Assembly: GCA_021030905.1 (NCBI GenBank)
Contig: JAGFMI010000027.1
Coordinates: 1-64,000, forward strand
Reading direction: 5' to 3'
Origin: Pyrenula massariospora
Lineage: Eukaryota; Ascomycota; Eurotiomycetes; Pyrenulales; Pyrenulaceae
Length of the DNA: 64,000 nucleotides
The translations under genes and the position numbers were made by a program. The notes beneath the pieces are model-generated. The model was not told the origin of the DNA. It saw only the letters and a list, made by a program, of their open reading frames with translations, and did not search any database. Below, one piece after another: positions 54,143-64,000 of this stretch (positions are counted from its first letter, which is position 1; every line of letters begins with the position of its first letter).

Positions 54143-55807
54143 ATGCAACGGATCTCCTCCTGGATCGAGAGACAAGCCTCCTCACACCATGTCCAATTAG
54201 CCAGTGCTGCGGCTCTTGGCGGTATTGCTGTCGCTACCACGATATTCGCTGTGCAAGCTGTTCGTAGGGAAATTGCCGTTGAGGATCTCAAAGCCTCGAT
54301 CCCCAACATAGACGAAAGTCACACTCCTGTGAATGTTAGTATCCGTTCATTACTGAAAGCTACAATATCAACCTTGTTAATCAGTGAAAATGAAGCTCAC
54401 AGAATATGGCGCTTATGACGGTTCTCGAACGCTCTCAAAAGAGGACGAGAAAAGTGCAAAGCTTGCTGCAAGGGCTCGGAGAGGAGACTACGATGATGGT
54501 CTGATTCCTTGCTGAAAATTGATCCACCATGGGATTACTAATCTGAGAGTATAGATTTAATACTTGAGCAGTTGGCTCGAAACAAAGCCTTCCTGACTGA
54601 CCAAGGCTTGGCGAAGTTGCGCTCGTCGTTCATCATCGTTGTTGGCCTTGGAGGCGTCGGATCCCATGCCACGGCAGCACTAGCCAGGTCAGGAGTTTGT
54701 CGAATTAGAATCGTTGATTTTGATCAAGTCACCCTTTCATCCCTAAATCGGCATGCTGTCGCGACATTGGCCGATGTGGGTACCCCTAAAGTCACCTGCA
54801 TGCGGAGACGGCTCGAGCAAATCACACCGTGGACAAAATTCGACTGCCGGAACGAGCTATTCAATTCGGCAGCCGCAGAAAGGTTACTTGAATCGTGGAA
54901 ATTTGAAGGTGAAGAAGGTGGAAGACCGGATTTCATCATCGACTGCATAGACAACATAGATTCTAAAGTGGCGCTTTTGCACTTCTGCCATAATCATTCT
55001 CTGCCCGTTATATCCTCGATGGGTGCAGGATGCAAATCTGATCCGACGCGTATTTGTATCGGGGATATTTCAACGAGCTTAGAGGATCCATTGTCACGTT
55101 CCACAAGAAGACGTTTGAAGATCCTGGGCGTTCAAAGTGGCATTCCGGTTGTTTTCTCTACAGAAAAGCCAGGACCTGGAAAGGCTGCTCTTTTGCCTCT
55201 ATCTCAGGAAGAATTTGCCAAGGGGGACGTTGGCGATCTCGGAGTTCTTCCAGATTTCCGTGTACGGATACTGCCTGTCTTAGGTACTATGCCAGCGATC
55301 TTTGGATATACTGCAGCAAATCATGTCATCTGCGAAATTGCTGGTTATCCGAATGAATACAACCCAGGTGCTAAAGGGCGAGAGAAGATGTATGATGGCA
55401 TATTTAATGCTCTACAAGGCTTAGAGGAGCGCCTGGCAAGAGCTGAGGTTGGTCAAGATTTGACAGGCCTCCGCCTTCCATTGAATAAAGATGACGTGTG
55501 CTATCTGGTAGAAGAGGTCTGGCGAGGCAAGAGTGCTGTTAGTGGGTTAACGACGAGACTCGTCCTTGTTCGTTGGAAACCACCTCCAGGCGGATTTCGG
55601 CCGGAAGATGACTGGCAAAGAAAACACCAAGTATGGTCGAAATTCGAACTTCACGACCTTGTACTGATGACGAAAGAAGAGGCTGCAAGGCACGAAAAAG
55701 CAGTCTTGCGGGAAGGCAGACTTCCCGAAGATATTTATGCCAAAAGTACACTGGACCTTGTCGAGCGCAGGCAGAGAGAAGAGCGGACATTCGCAAGATA
55801 TCGATGA
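54143..55807 (+). CDS. TCD1: tRNA threonylcarbamoyladenosine dehydratase (Tcd1/Tcd2, E1-like)
   Basis: Three exons, 54143-54334, 54396-54498 and 54555-55807, with introns of 61 and 56 nt, give 515 aa. The N-terminus has a hydrophobic segment (LASAAALGGIAVATTIFAVQ) that anchors yeast Tcd proteins to the mitochondrial outer membrane. The linker LTEYGAYDGSRTLSKEDE spans the second exon. The ThiF/E1 domain shows IIVVGLGGVGSHATAALARS (nucleotide loop), IRIVDFDQVTLSSLNRHAVA, DFIIDCIDNIDSK and ISSMGAGCKSDPTRI. It catalyses ATP-dependent cyclisation of t6A to ct6A at position 37 of ANN-decoding tRNAs. The exon 2 acceptor (GAAG|CTC) is unusual but gives the right frame. Confidence 0.93.
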
Positions 55808-56038
55808 CTAAGCTGTCCAACATGAATCCAAACACTACAAATCTTTATTCCTAATACTGAGGTGTTCTGCATCATATCGTACCTCAACACGGCCTCCAGG
55901 TCGCAACTTGAGCTGCTTGAGACAAAACTTCCTTTCTATCTATTGTCTAAGTATCCTATGGCAACACCTTGATGAAAAGAGATCAAATAGATTACTTTAC
56001 CATGGTTTGTTGTCCGGAAAGGTGTCAATCTCTGCAGT

Positions 56039-57211
56039 TTAAGCATCACTTCGTCCTTGGCTTGAAATAAGCAGTGCTTCATTTCGTTTGATACTGTCCA
56101 CTAATGTGGCGACTCGTTTCGGGAAAATATCCTCAGACGCTTCATTAAGCATACCAAGATGACCCCGGCTTTCCAGTCTTTTCCGGCAGTTTTCAGCTGA
56201 TGCGAGCTTTTTGCGGTCAAGTTCTAAGCGCCACTGTATCGAATGTACTGTCTCCGTGAAATCTTGGCCCACGAATGGATTTGGATTCTGGCGATCCCAC
56301 TCACTTCCATATTTACTCCAGGATCTTTCTGCTTCATACGAAGCAATGCGCATCGTTTGGGACATTGGGTCGTCCTCCCTATGTACAGCCACTTCTCGTT
56401 TGAGTATGATGTCAACCTTTTCGTCCAAGCGTTTGATTACGATAGGTGAGGATACTTGTGGCTTGACCTGCGCGCACTTATTTCCGTTTGTGTAAACATC
56501 GCCATTACCATCGTTGTCATCATTGATGAGCGGATCATGTCGACAATCTTCTAGACCCGTTCGGCCTTGGACTGATGGGATTGAAATCTTTATTTGACTG
56601 CTTCTTCTCTCGCTTATCCTTGCTACTGGGACTTGCGGGACCAAACTCCCATTCGGCCTAACCTGCTGTGACCTCGACGAATTTGCATTTACCGGAACGT
56701 GCTGATTTGCACTTGTCAGTGGCATTTCCATACACTTTTCCATTGGACGCACCATTATTCCAGACCAAATGTTAGCACTCAAAGAACCCGGATGTTCGTT
56801 CATTGTTCCTCCCTGGAAAGCTTGATAGACTTGGGAAATTTGCTCGCCTGTGGCGTCATTCGTTGTCAACAACAATTGCGAGTTTGCGTTGAGGGTCGCT
56901 TTCGGCTCGTACTGTCCACCATGGACTCTGTTGTTCTCTTGGACGAACACTGCCTTCGTACCATCAGAATAATAGGCGGTACACCAACCCGACGGTAGAA
57001 TGGCATCTAAAGCCCCCATTAACGGATCGGCCTGACATTCCTGGCAATCACAGGAGTCCTTATTTTCATTTGAGGTTCTGAAAGTATCTGATGTTGCAAG
57101 GTCTGGCTGTGTCTCTTCGAGAAAAGCACTTGGATCAGGATTCCGACGCCCCAACAGATTCTGTGGTTCTCTGCGTTGTCGCTCTGCCATGGCAATTTGA
57201 AAGTCGGTCAA
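56039..57211 (-). CDS. Unrecognised protein, 383 aa
   Basis: Single frame; the first ATG is at 57188-57190 (MAERQRREPQNLLGRRNPDP), giving 383 aa. The frame is open a few codons further upstream on a non-ATG codon. I do not recognise it. Visible features are a Cys/acidic cluster near residue 50 (CDCQECQADP) and a hydrophobic patch ALDAILPSGWCTAYYSDGTK. A low-complexity Asn/Gln/Ser middle and a likely helical C-terminal third (SIQWRLELDRKKLASAENCR, about residues 305-330) follow. No signal peptide or membrane segment. The codon pattern and lack of stops over 1.15 kb support a real gene. Its 3' end faces the Tcd gene (convergent, 231-nt spacer). It may be lineage-restricted; a nuclear or cytoplasmic location is a guess. 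Confidence 0.65.
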   Translation of the reverse strand: MTDFQIAMAERQRREPQNLLGRRNPDPSAFLEETQPDLATSDTFRTSNENKDSCDCQECQADPLMGALDAILPSGWCTAYYSDGTKAVFVQENNRVHGGQYEPKATLNANSQLLLTTNDATGEQISQVYQAFQGGTMNEHPGSLSANIWSGIMVRPMEKCMEMPLTSANQHVPVNANSSRSQQVRPNGSLVPQVPVARISERRSSQIKISIPSVQGRTGLEDCRHDPLINDDNDGNGDVYTNGNKCAQVKPQVSSPIVIKRLDEKVDIILKREVAVHREDDPMSQTMRIASYEAERSWSKYGSEWDRQNPNPFVGQDFTETVHSIQWRLELDRKKLASAENCRKRLESRGHLGMLNEASEDIFPKRVATLVDSIKRNEALLISSQGRSDA

Positions 57212-58606
57212 AAGAGAGGAGGAAGTTCTAATCTATTGCAAAGAGAGGTACAATGCTAGGACAGGACAGGAGAGACCATTGATCCCACGATGTACAAGCT
57301 TGACTTCACCTATAAATGCCTAGAGGAAAAGGGGTTTTTGCCAAAATAGGGCTTTTTGGGACCGTTAATTCTGAGCGATTTTTTTTCCGTGGCTCAAGGC
57401 TATTATCGTCTGGAACCATACCTGGAATTTTCTGGTAGGCTCGCAGAGTCATAAAATTACCGTACCGATATGTTCCCAGTTCAACAAACGAATGGTCATA
57501 CCTTCGCAGGAGCGAGATCTACAGAAGCGACGCAGGTATCTAATTCCGGTATACTTTGTCTAACTAGCTACGGAACGATCGGGGTGAATAAGCTAACTTA
57601 TATTGTGTAACATATACCTATTTTACGAAATTACTTTGTCCAGCTGAGAAACCGCCTGCCGCGGCCTCGAACTTCAATTATGCGGTATGTATTTCCTAGA
57701 GTTGACACTGGAAGATGAACTTTCAGGAAGTCAGGACGAGGTTATCCAGGCTAATCGAAAACCCTGTCCAAAATCCGGGATCTGTCGCGACACAGCCTAC
57801 CAGGGGCTCAAAGTCACATACAAATTTGGCAACTTCCTGGGTGCCTAATATTGATTAGTCACTGCAGCTATGGTTCTATGGGACCACGACTGTCATGTCC
57901 GAGCAGATTAGGATGAGCCATGCTTGACGATTGGCCGTACGCACCTTGTACCGCTGTTCTTAAATGCCGACCATGGATTCGCACGTTCCGGAGCTCGTGT
58001 ACCACGGGTGCTTCGAAATGTTCTCGATTCATCCCCGTTGATTCATGTTGCGAGCGCTTAAAAGTGCATTGGTTTTTGGGCATTATCTCGAGGCTTCAAC
58101 CAGTCTCAAAGGCGGATCAAATCTGAAATCGATGATTTGCAAACGGGTTGCGATCGCTGAGAAGATAAGCTTTGCTATTGAGGCTCTGAAGAATCATGAT
58201 CACCCGAGCATATCGCAAAGAGTAGTATTTTAGCGGCATCGTTTATTCGCAAGACCTTTCTCAGCATCAATATGGGTCTTACAGGTTCTTTCTCGCGCAA
58301 GAATTTGGCTCTAGCGTACCTTACTTGTACAATATCTGCATTCCAATATCCACTGTCACAGAAATAGACAATGCGAAGCATATCGGGCTTTCATTCTATT
58401 GGAGATGGTGAGCATCTCGCTCGTACTCAAGAATCATTATCAAAAACGTCTCAGAGAATTTTTCCGTAACTCATGAACAGCCAACAGCGCCACCACGCTT
58501 AACAAAATATGTGTAGAGTAAGGACAAACTGAATAGACTGTTGAAAAACGATTTCCTCAGGCCCGCATATCCTGCTCATCTGCCTCTCAGTGAAATCACC
58601 CACCTC
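57191..58606. other. 1.4 kb intergenic region, partly AT-rich
   Basis: This is the promoter of the unrecognised gene and the 3' side of the GH79 gene. The segment 57440-57670 is rich in TA steps. No coding signal or repeat structure was recognised. Confidence 0.4.
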
Positions 58607-60335
58607 TCACGTGCCCTTCTGCACCGTCAAAAGCACCGCCTCGCTCTGCCTCACGGAAAATTTCACACTCTTTCCATCCACGGTGACATCTTCTTTAGGC
58701 AGCGTCGAGTCTTCGCCTTTGCCCCCGTTGGCCCACGTATACGTCTTACCCGCATACGCCATCTCCTCGCCTTTGGCTTGCGCTCCCTTCGTCCCGGGCC
58801 CCGTCAACCGGTCGATCGTGAAGCCCTTCGCACCATCGGGAAGATTGATCGCCATGTCTTGCCGGGGACACTGGGCGCCGGACCCGGCCTTGCACTCCTG
58901 GAGGTTGACGACGGCGACGCGGACGAGCTGGCCGGCGGCCCACGCGGCATATCCGACGAGATGGGGGTTCGCGCTGTTGACGTCGGGGAGCTCGAGCATG
59001 CGGACGTCGGGCTCCCTGCCGATGAAGTCGGCGACGAAGAGGTGTGCGTAGTAGGGGGCGGAGACCATGGCGGGTTGCTGGCCGGCGGGGTGGGTGGTGG
59101 TGGGGATGGGCTGCCAGGCGGCGTAGGCAAAGTTGACGCCGAGCTGCATGTTGACGCGGGCGACGCCGAGGCTCATGGCGTAGAGCATCCAGTCGACGGT
59201 CCACAGGGCGGAGCCGAGGACGGCTTCGAGGCCAAAGTCGTCCATCTGCAGCTGGCCGTTTTTCATCTTGCCGTTGTAGGAGGAGCCGACCTCGCCCATG
59301 ACGAAGTCCATGTGGCGGTCTTTGACGTATTTGATGGAGTCGCGGAATTGGTTGGTCTTTTGCACGGTGACGGCGTGGTCCATGAGAAGCTTTTGGATGT
59401 TGGCGCCTTGGTTACCGTCGCGGGACATGGTTTGGTAGTAGTGCATTGAGACGCTCTGGATATGACTATAGTCGAAGTTGTTGGTGTCGTCAAACCAGCC
59501 ACTTGTGAGGGCCCAGTTCGGGCGGTTCTTTCCAGCGTCGCCGACGGCATTGCTGGTAGTGGTGTCTGAGGGAGCACCGGACAGAGCAAGGGCTTGGAAA
59601 GGTTTGTCGTTTAGCTTGCCCTTTAGAGAGCCGAGGAGGGTGTCTTCATACGCGTGCCAATCTTTCGAGTAATCTGCGGGATCCTTCTCGCCGTGTTTGT
59701 AGAGATCTGGTTCGTTGCCGATCTCAACAGCTTGGAGGTTGTCGCCTATATACTTCAGACCTAGTTCTAGAAATTTCCGGGAGGTCTGAATATCACGGAG
59801 TTGACCATTAAGATTGTTCTCTAGGGGAATATCGATGATGAATTTGGTTGTCGAGTCCCAGCCGCTAAATGCCTCAAACCATTTCTTTCCAAGGGTGATA
59901 CCGAAGGGCACGTTCCATCCTTCCTGTGCTCCTGTTACGGCTTGGTCTTGACTCTCATCAATACCCTTGAGGTTATCCCTGAAGCAGCGTTAACCAGACC
60001 TCTTCAACATTGGAAATTACTCACAGTGATGTCCCTCCAACCCGAATGATGTTGTTACCGTCCGTCCGCTGCTGAATGTTCTTGAGCAACTGCTTTGATA
60101 TCGGTTGCCCTGCGTAGTCCGGAAGAGACTGTGTTTCGCATCCGAATCCGGGAAAGCTCTTGTCAAGCTTATCGGTAACACCACTGGGAGTGCTTGAAGA
60201 GACTGATACTGTCACTGCTATATCACCACCACCGCCGCCGCTACTCGGCAAGGGAGCGCGGATCAAAGGTGGAGCAGCATCAGCGTACCTAGCAGCGCAT
60301 ACTACGGCCAAAAAACTCAATGAAAGAATGGACAT
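58607..60335 (-). CDS. Secreted glycoside hydrolase family 79 (beta-glucuronidase-like)
   Basis: Two exons, 60025-60335 and 58607-59978, with a 46-nt intron, give 560 aa. The signal peptide is SILSLSFLAVVCAARYADA. The mature protein shows SFPGFGCETQSLPDY, NIIRVGGTSLDNL (the junction CT|G), FIIDIPLENN, acid/base GNEPDLYKHGE (about residues 193-203), HYYQ and the candidate nucleophile MGEVGSSYNGKM. The C-terminal beta-domain (VRVAVVNLQECKAGSGAQCP, TIDRLTGPGTKG) is that of GH79 enzymes. Family members cleave beta-glucuronides such as arabinogalactan 4-O-methyl-glucuronosyl ends; the exact substrate is open. The second exon is very GC-rich at third positions, so the opposite strand appears open for over 300 codons. 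Confidence 0.85.
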
Positions 60336-61607
60336 AATGAAAAACTAGGAAAAGAGAAGAGAAAGCGCAAAAGTGGCGTAAATTGGGGAATCGTGAAGTG
60401 GGTAGTGAGAAAGAAACATGTGAGGAAAGACAGTGTTGAATACGCGAAAGTGTGTTCAAGGAGGCTTGTGTTCGTGTTCGAGTAGAGTAATGATAAGATC
60501 ACACATGCACCCACAGACTGTTATTCCTCTTTCTTGGGTTAGAGTTAGACGTGAACAAGGCAGCATCTCCATCAAGCATGCAACAGGTCTGGGACCGAGG
60601 CTGGGACGAAATTGGTCAAAGTTGGGTTTCAGAACGGAGAGCTGACAGTGTATCATGGTGGAGGATGTCCAGTCTCGTTGGAAAACAGTCAAGACCTCAG
60701 CAAGTTCACTATGATAAGTGACTTCACCCCATTAAGTACCTGGCTTATTGACGCTCGTGAGGTTCCATCAAGAGCTGCGTCAAGACTCTCTTGTCTGTAG
60801 ATGGCGAGAACGCGTTGCCGGAGAGTTCGGCGCCTAGTGACAATACTTTCTAATAGCGTATTGCATGTCCTTGAACAGGAGTGTCAACCACATTCGCGTC
60901 AAAACTTCGACGCTCGGATTCGCAAGGCTCAGATAGCGGCCGACTTTATTCCAACAAGCAATGCCAAGTGTTGGCTGACCACCCGGAACCCTCTCGAGCA
61001 ATCAAGGGGCGGGGCCACCCGTTGGTGCAGGAGCAGTCTCTCGATGCGTCGCACTCCAGGACTAGATCCGGCATAGTGGAATAGGCAAGCCTTTAAGGTT
61101 GTCGTGAGCTTGTTCAGGAACATTGTCCTTTGCGAACAGTGACCCATGAGGCTAGCTCCCCACGTTGGCACCAAGAGCCGCTTGCACGACGCAGCAAGTT
61201 GGTCAGACTGGCCGTCCAAACACCACGCATTTTAGAGGTTCGAGATATTTCCAATCAGAAAGATCATTTGCAGTACTAGATCTGTTCCCAATGCGTCTTA
61301 AATACGCCGTATTATCTAAATTTCCGGAACCGGACAAGGCGGAGAAGAAAGGCTTGAATACACTGCCTCAAGACTTAAAAAGCCTTGCTATCACGCTTCG
61401 ACAGAGCGTTGTTGAGAGCCGGCGCATTCTCATGAGAGAGGTGCGTGACTCTTAGGCCTGCCTAGCCCATGCAGCACTTTACCGCAACGACAATCACGCC
61501 AACAATCCACCAGCCTATCCATTAGCATACCACCATATACGCCTAGAACGCTCTGCTCTCTAAGCAATGTAGACCATTTCAGATGCGCCGTTTGCTTCTG
61601 ACCATTG
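60336..61607. other. Intergenic region, nothing recognised
   Basis: These 1.27 kb hold the GH79 promoter and the 3' end of the Rab-GAP gene. The first 100 nt before the GH79 start are A-rich on the plus strand (T/C-rich on the coding strand). No other feature. Confidence 0.4.
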
Positions 61608-63990
61608 TCAAGTCTTCCCCTTCTCCACGTCAAACAGGCTTAATCCACTGATAGACGAAGCATCTGTGTCGCTTCTCAAAACCGTAGCTTCAGCAGAGCT
61701 TAAGGTCGTGGTTTCTTCCCTTATTGCGTCTACATCACTTCCCTTTGTCTTGATGCTAGCCACATCGGCCTCCGCTCCCTCCAAGAGATCTTTACCACGG
61801 TCTTCATCGACGGCGTCGTCTTCATCATCCTCATGCTCACCACGGTCTCTATAATGTGCTTGGCTCTGTGACATAGCTAGCTGATTCTGGCGCTCAAATT
61901 CTCGTTGTGCCTCGTCCATCTTCTTACGCATTTCGCCGGCCATACGCATGCCGTCGTTGACGATATTATCCAGGACGCCACGCAAGCCTTTGCTTCCAGG
62001 TGGGACAATACCCCCAGCGGCCCCTGCCACACCGCCGTGGCCGTTACTTGGTATTGGAAGACCATCGCTCACAGCTGGCGCTGGCGCTGGTCGTAGATTT
62101 GTAAATGTCGTAAGGTTATGGGATAGGCTCGAAGCCGGTGACACTACCTCGGTTTCCCGATCTGAGAGATGAAATGAGGCCGGAAAGAAAGAGTCAAAAA
62201 ACTGTTCGAGGAGCTCATCAGCGAGAATAACCATTCGGAATGTTGGTAAAGTAATGTGCAAAGGATTGGATGGATCCAGTGCAAGATTATGTGATGCAGC
62301 TCGTGAGGTAGGTTTTGAAGCCCCAGATTGTTGGCGCTTGGGCAGAGGTAGACCTGTTTGCGACCCATTGAGCATGGGTGACTTAGTATCTGTCTCTTTG
62401 GTCGGCGAACCGAGGTTCGCTGTCGTGCTGACGGAGCTAGTGAGATCTAAAAGATCACCATCGTTATCATCCCCTATGCTAAAAGCGTCAAGTTGTGATG
62501 TGGTAGTTGCAGGATCATTTGGCGATCGGACATGGTCTGGATCAGCATACTCAAAGCATCGCCTTATAAAGGCACTGACGCTGCCGAGAAATCGTTCTTC
62601 CGCAGTCAATTTCGAAGCCGAATCTTTGATGTCGACCCCATTTTCAAGATTGTTGGAATTTATGGCACCTTCAAATCCCCTTCGTGATAAGAAGAGTAAT
62701 GCCTCAGACATTCGAAGAATTCCTTCTCGATCGACCTTCCCGCTGCCAGAATCATCATATAGATCAAAAAAGTAGCTTATCGTATTCATGATGCCAGGAT
62801 TGCCTTTGAGACGTGCCATGCCGGTCACAACGTTTTGAAGTGAGACGCCGGCTGTGCCTGGAGCTGCCCACGTCCGAAAGAGGCGCTGCATGAACTCGTG
62901 ATCTGCGGGAGTCGGTCCAACTGTCCAGGGGGGCCTCGATTTGCTTCTCGTGCGCTGACTAGGCCATTCGTTATGACTTTCGGCCCGAGTGTTCCTTTGA
63001 GGCGACGCAGGCGAGTCCGATGCTGCCCATCGCGAAGTTGCAGCAAGAAATTCTCGAAAAGCTTCATAGTCCATTTCTGAAGGGCTTGGACCCAGCCCTA
63101 CTCTCCCTTGTTCACTTTCTTGAGATCCGGAGCCAACTAGTTGTCTCAATGATATATTTTGAGAGGCTTTGTCCTGCCGTCTCTTCTCCTCCAGGGCCTT
63201 GGCCCGTGACTGTCTATCGTACAAAATTCCATAAAACCGGTCATAGATAGCGCCAAGGTCATCGACACTTAATTTCTTGCTTTCAGGGCCTAGGTTGCGG
63301 ATCGATGTGCGTTTGGCAAATGACTCGATATTTTCTAGAACTGCATCTTTGTGTTTCGTTCGTAAGTCGGTAATGCTAGCATGGGTAATACCCGAGAACT
63401 CCTTGAATGCCACAACCAAGAGCTCCTGAAACTTCGTTATTGCTCTTAGCTTCTCGTTCTCTGATTTCGGATGAGCCGATTCGTCTAGTCGAGAGAAGTA
63501 TGACTTTAATATGGAGATGAAAGAGCCGTCGTCGCTAACATCGAGAAGCTCTTCTCCATTTATTCGTAGAATTGCCAAACCAACCTGAAATAATACCTTC
63601 GGACCTTCTAAAAAGAAGACATCTAGAACCCGAAAAGCGAATACTAGAGGCATTGAGTTGATATAGAGAGACAAGAACCATGGTAATGAAACTACCGATA
63701 GTTGGACGTCCGATTTGACCAAATGATCCCACAAAACAGGCATTGTCTTTTCAACAAGGGACTCGAAGACCCTTTGGTCAAGTAGGGTTCCATACATGGT
63801 AGTAGAATAATACCCCGGTAAAAGTCGGTCACAAAGAGTAGACAGGAGGAAGAATGCCTGGACCTCAGACGTATATCTGAGCTGGTTAGGTTGAGTTTAC
63901 CAATAGGCAATTGTACTTACATGAGAAGTGCAGCAGTGACAATATTCATAGCTTGGCAATAACCGACAGACTCGTTGGTCCAACTGTATG
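61608..63990 (-). CDS. TBC-domain Rab GTPase-activating protein, Gyp2/Mdr1 type (5' part outside window)
   Basis: Visible exons are 63921-63990 (70 nt) and 61608-63876, separated by a 44-nt intron. An AG at 63991-63993 shows that an earlier intron and more exons lie right of the window. The first visible exon has YSWTNESVGYCQAMNIVTAA, the TBC block with the YCQ glutamine finger; the arginine finger lies off the window. Then follow AFFLLSTLCDRLLPGYYSTT, the rest of the TBC fold (LPWFLSLYINSMPLVFAFRV), a long helical region and an EF-hand-like loop (DLYDDSGSGKVDREG). The tail is low-complexity and acidic. The order TBC then EF-hand matches yeast Gyp2/Mdr1, which acts on Ypt6-type Rabs in Golgi and endosome traffic. 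778 codons are visible plus stop. Confidence 0.88.
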
Positions 63991-64000
63991 CTGTAAGAAC

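Noticed and set aside
58541-59449. Plus-strand open frame of 302 codons (and 108-152 codon frames nearby)
   Set aside because: It is antisense to the GH79 catalytic exon. Strong GC bias at third positions keeps the opposite strand open, and its Gly/Asp/Val-rich composition has no domain pattern.
1-64000. Search for transposons, virus-like elements, CRISPR arrays, rRNA or a biosynthetic cluster
   Set aside because: No transposase, reverse transcriptase, terminal repeats, spaced repeats, rRNA motifs or backbone synthases were recognised. Gene content is housekeeping and signalling.

Overview
The window is chromosomal DNA of a filamentous ascomycete (Pezizomycotina). The evidence is short spliceosomal introns (about 44-350 nt, most near 55 nt, with GT donors, AG acceptors and CT[A/G]AC-type branch sites), short intergenic regions, genes on both strands without operons, and a filamentous-fungal gene set: a Cdc11/AspA septin, cytoplasmic dynein light intermediate chain, a fungal Zn2Cys6 regulator, an Ssk1 response regulator, a Rom2-type Rho1 GEF, the fungus-specific V-ATPase c' subunit and a mitochondrial Bot1/mS45 protein. 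I cannot fix the class or species from sequence alone. No transposon, CRISPR array, rRNA or tRNA gene was recognised.

Layout. 0-4.2 kb: last exon of a HIG1/Rcf2-like mitochondrial protein (cut by the left edge), a five-exon DUF89/ARMT1-type phosphatase, the serine palmitoyltransferase small subunit and the cytochrome-oxidase assembly factor Pet100. 4.6-12.8 kb: a peroxisomal enoyl-CoA isomerase/hydratase, the SUN-domain ER protein Slp1, a Spo12-like protein and a Zn2Cys6 transcription factor. 14-22.3 kb: a PROPPIN (Hsv2/Atg18 family) divergent from the septin AspA, then a 2.8 kb gene-poor stretch ending in a uORF-bearing region before a Hal4/Sat4-type kinase. 22.7-29 kb: NAD(P)HX epimerase, dynein light intermediate chain, the RES splicing factor Ist3 and mitoribosomal mS45/Bot1. 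29.8-43.7 kb: Ssk1, an ACSF2-like acyl-CoA synthetase, Rom2, V-ATPase c' (Vma11) and a CysA-type serine/homoserine O-acetyltransferase. 46-64 kb: an Och1-family glycosyltransferase, a PKA catalytic subunit, a secreted Cys-containing protein, tRNA t6A dehydratase Tcd, an unrecognised protein, a GH79 glycosidase and the 3' part of a Gyp2/Mdr1-type TBC Rab-GAP that runs off the right edge.

The genes do not form a metabolic cluster or a defence island. The content is mostly housekeeping with a noticeable share of stress, cell-wall and growth signalling (Ssk1, Rom2, PKA, Hal4-like kinase). I rebuilt exon structures by matching reading phase across GT..AG boundaries and by continuity of known protein families; these are manual models. 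I found no convincing new multi-gene system. The most rewarding points are gene-level: micro-exons in VMA11 and the zinc-finger gene, a roughly 30-residue insertion in the PKA activation segment, overlapping uORFs before the Hal4-like kinase, alternative starts in CysA, two unrecognised proteins and several gene-poor stretches.
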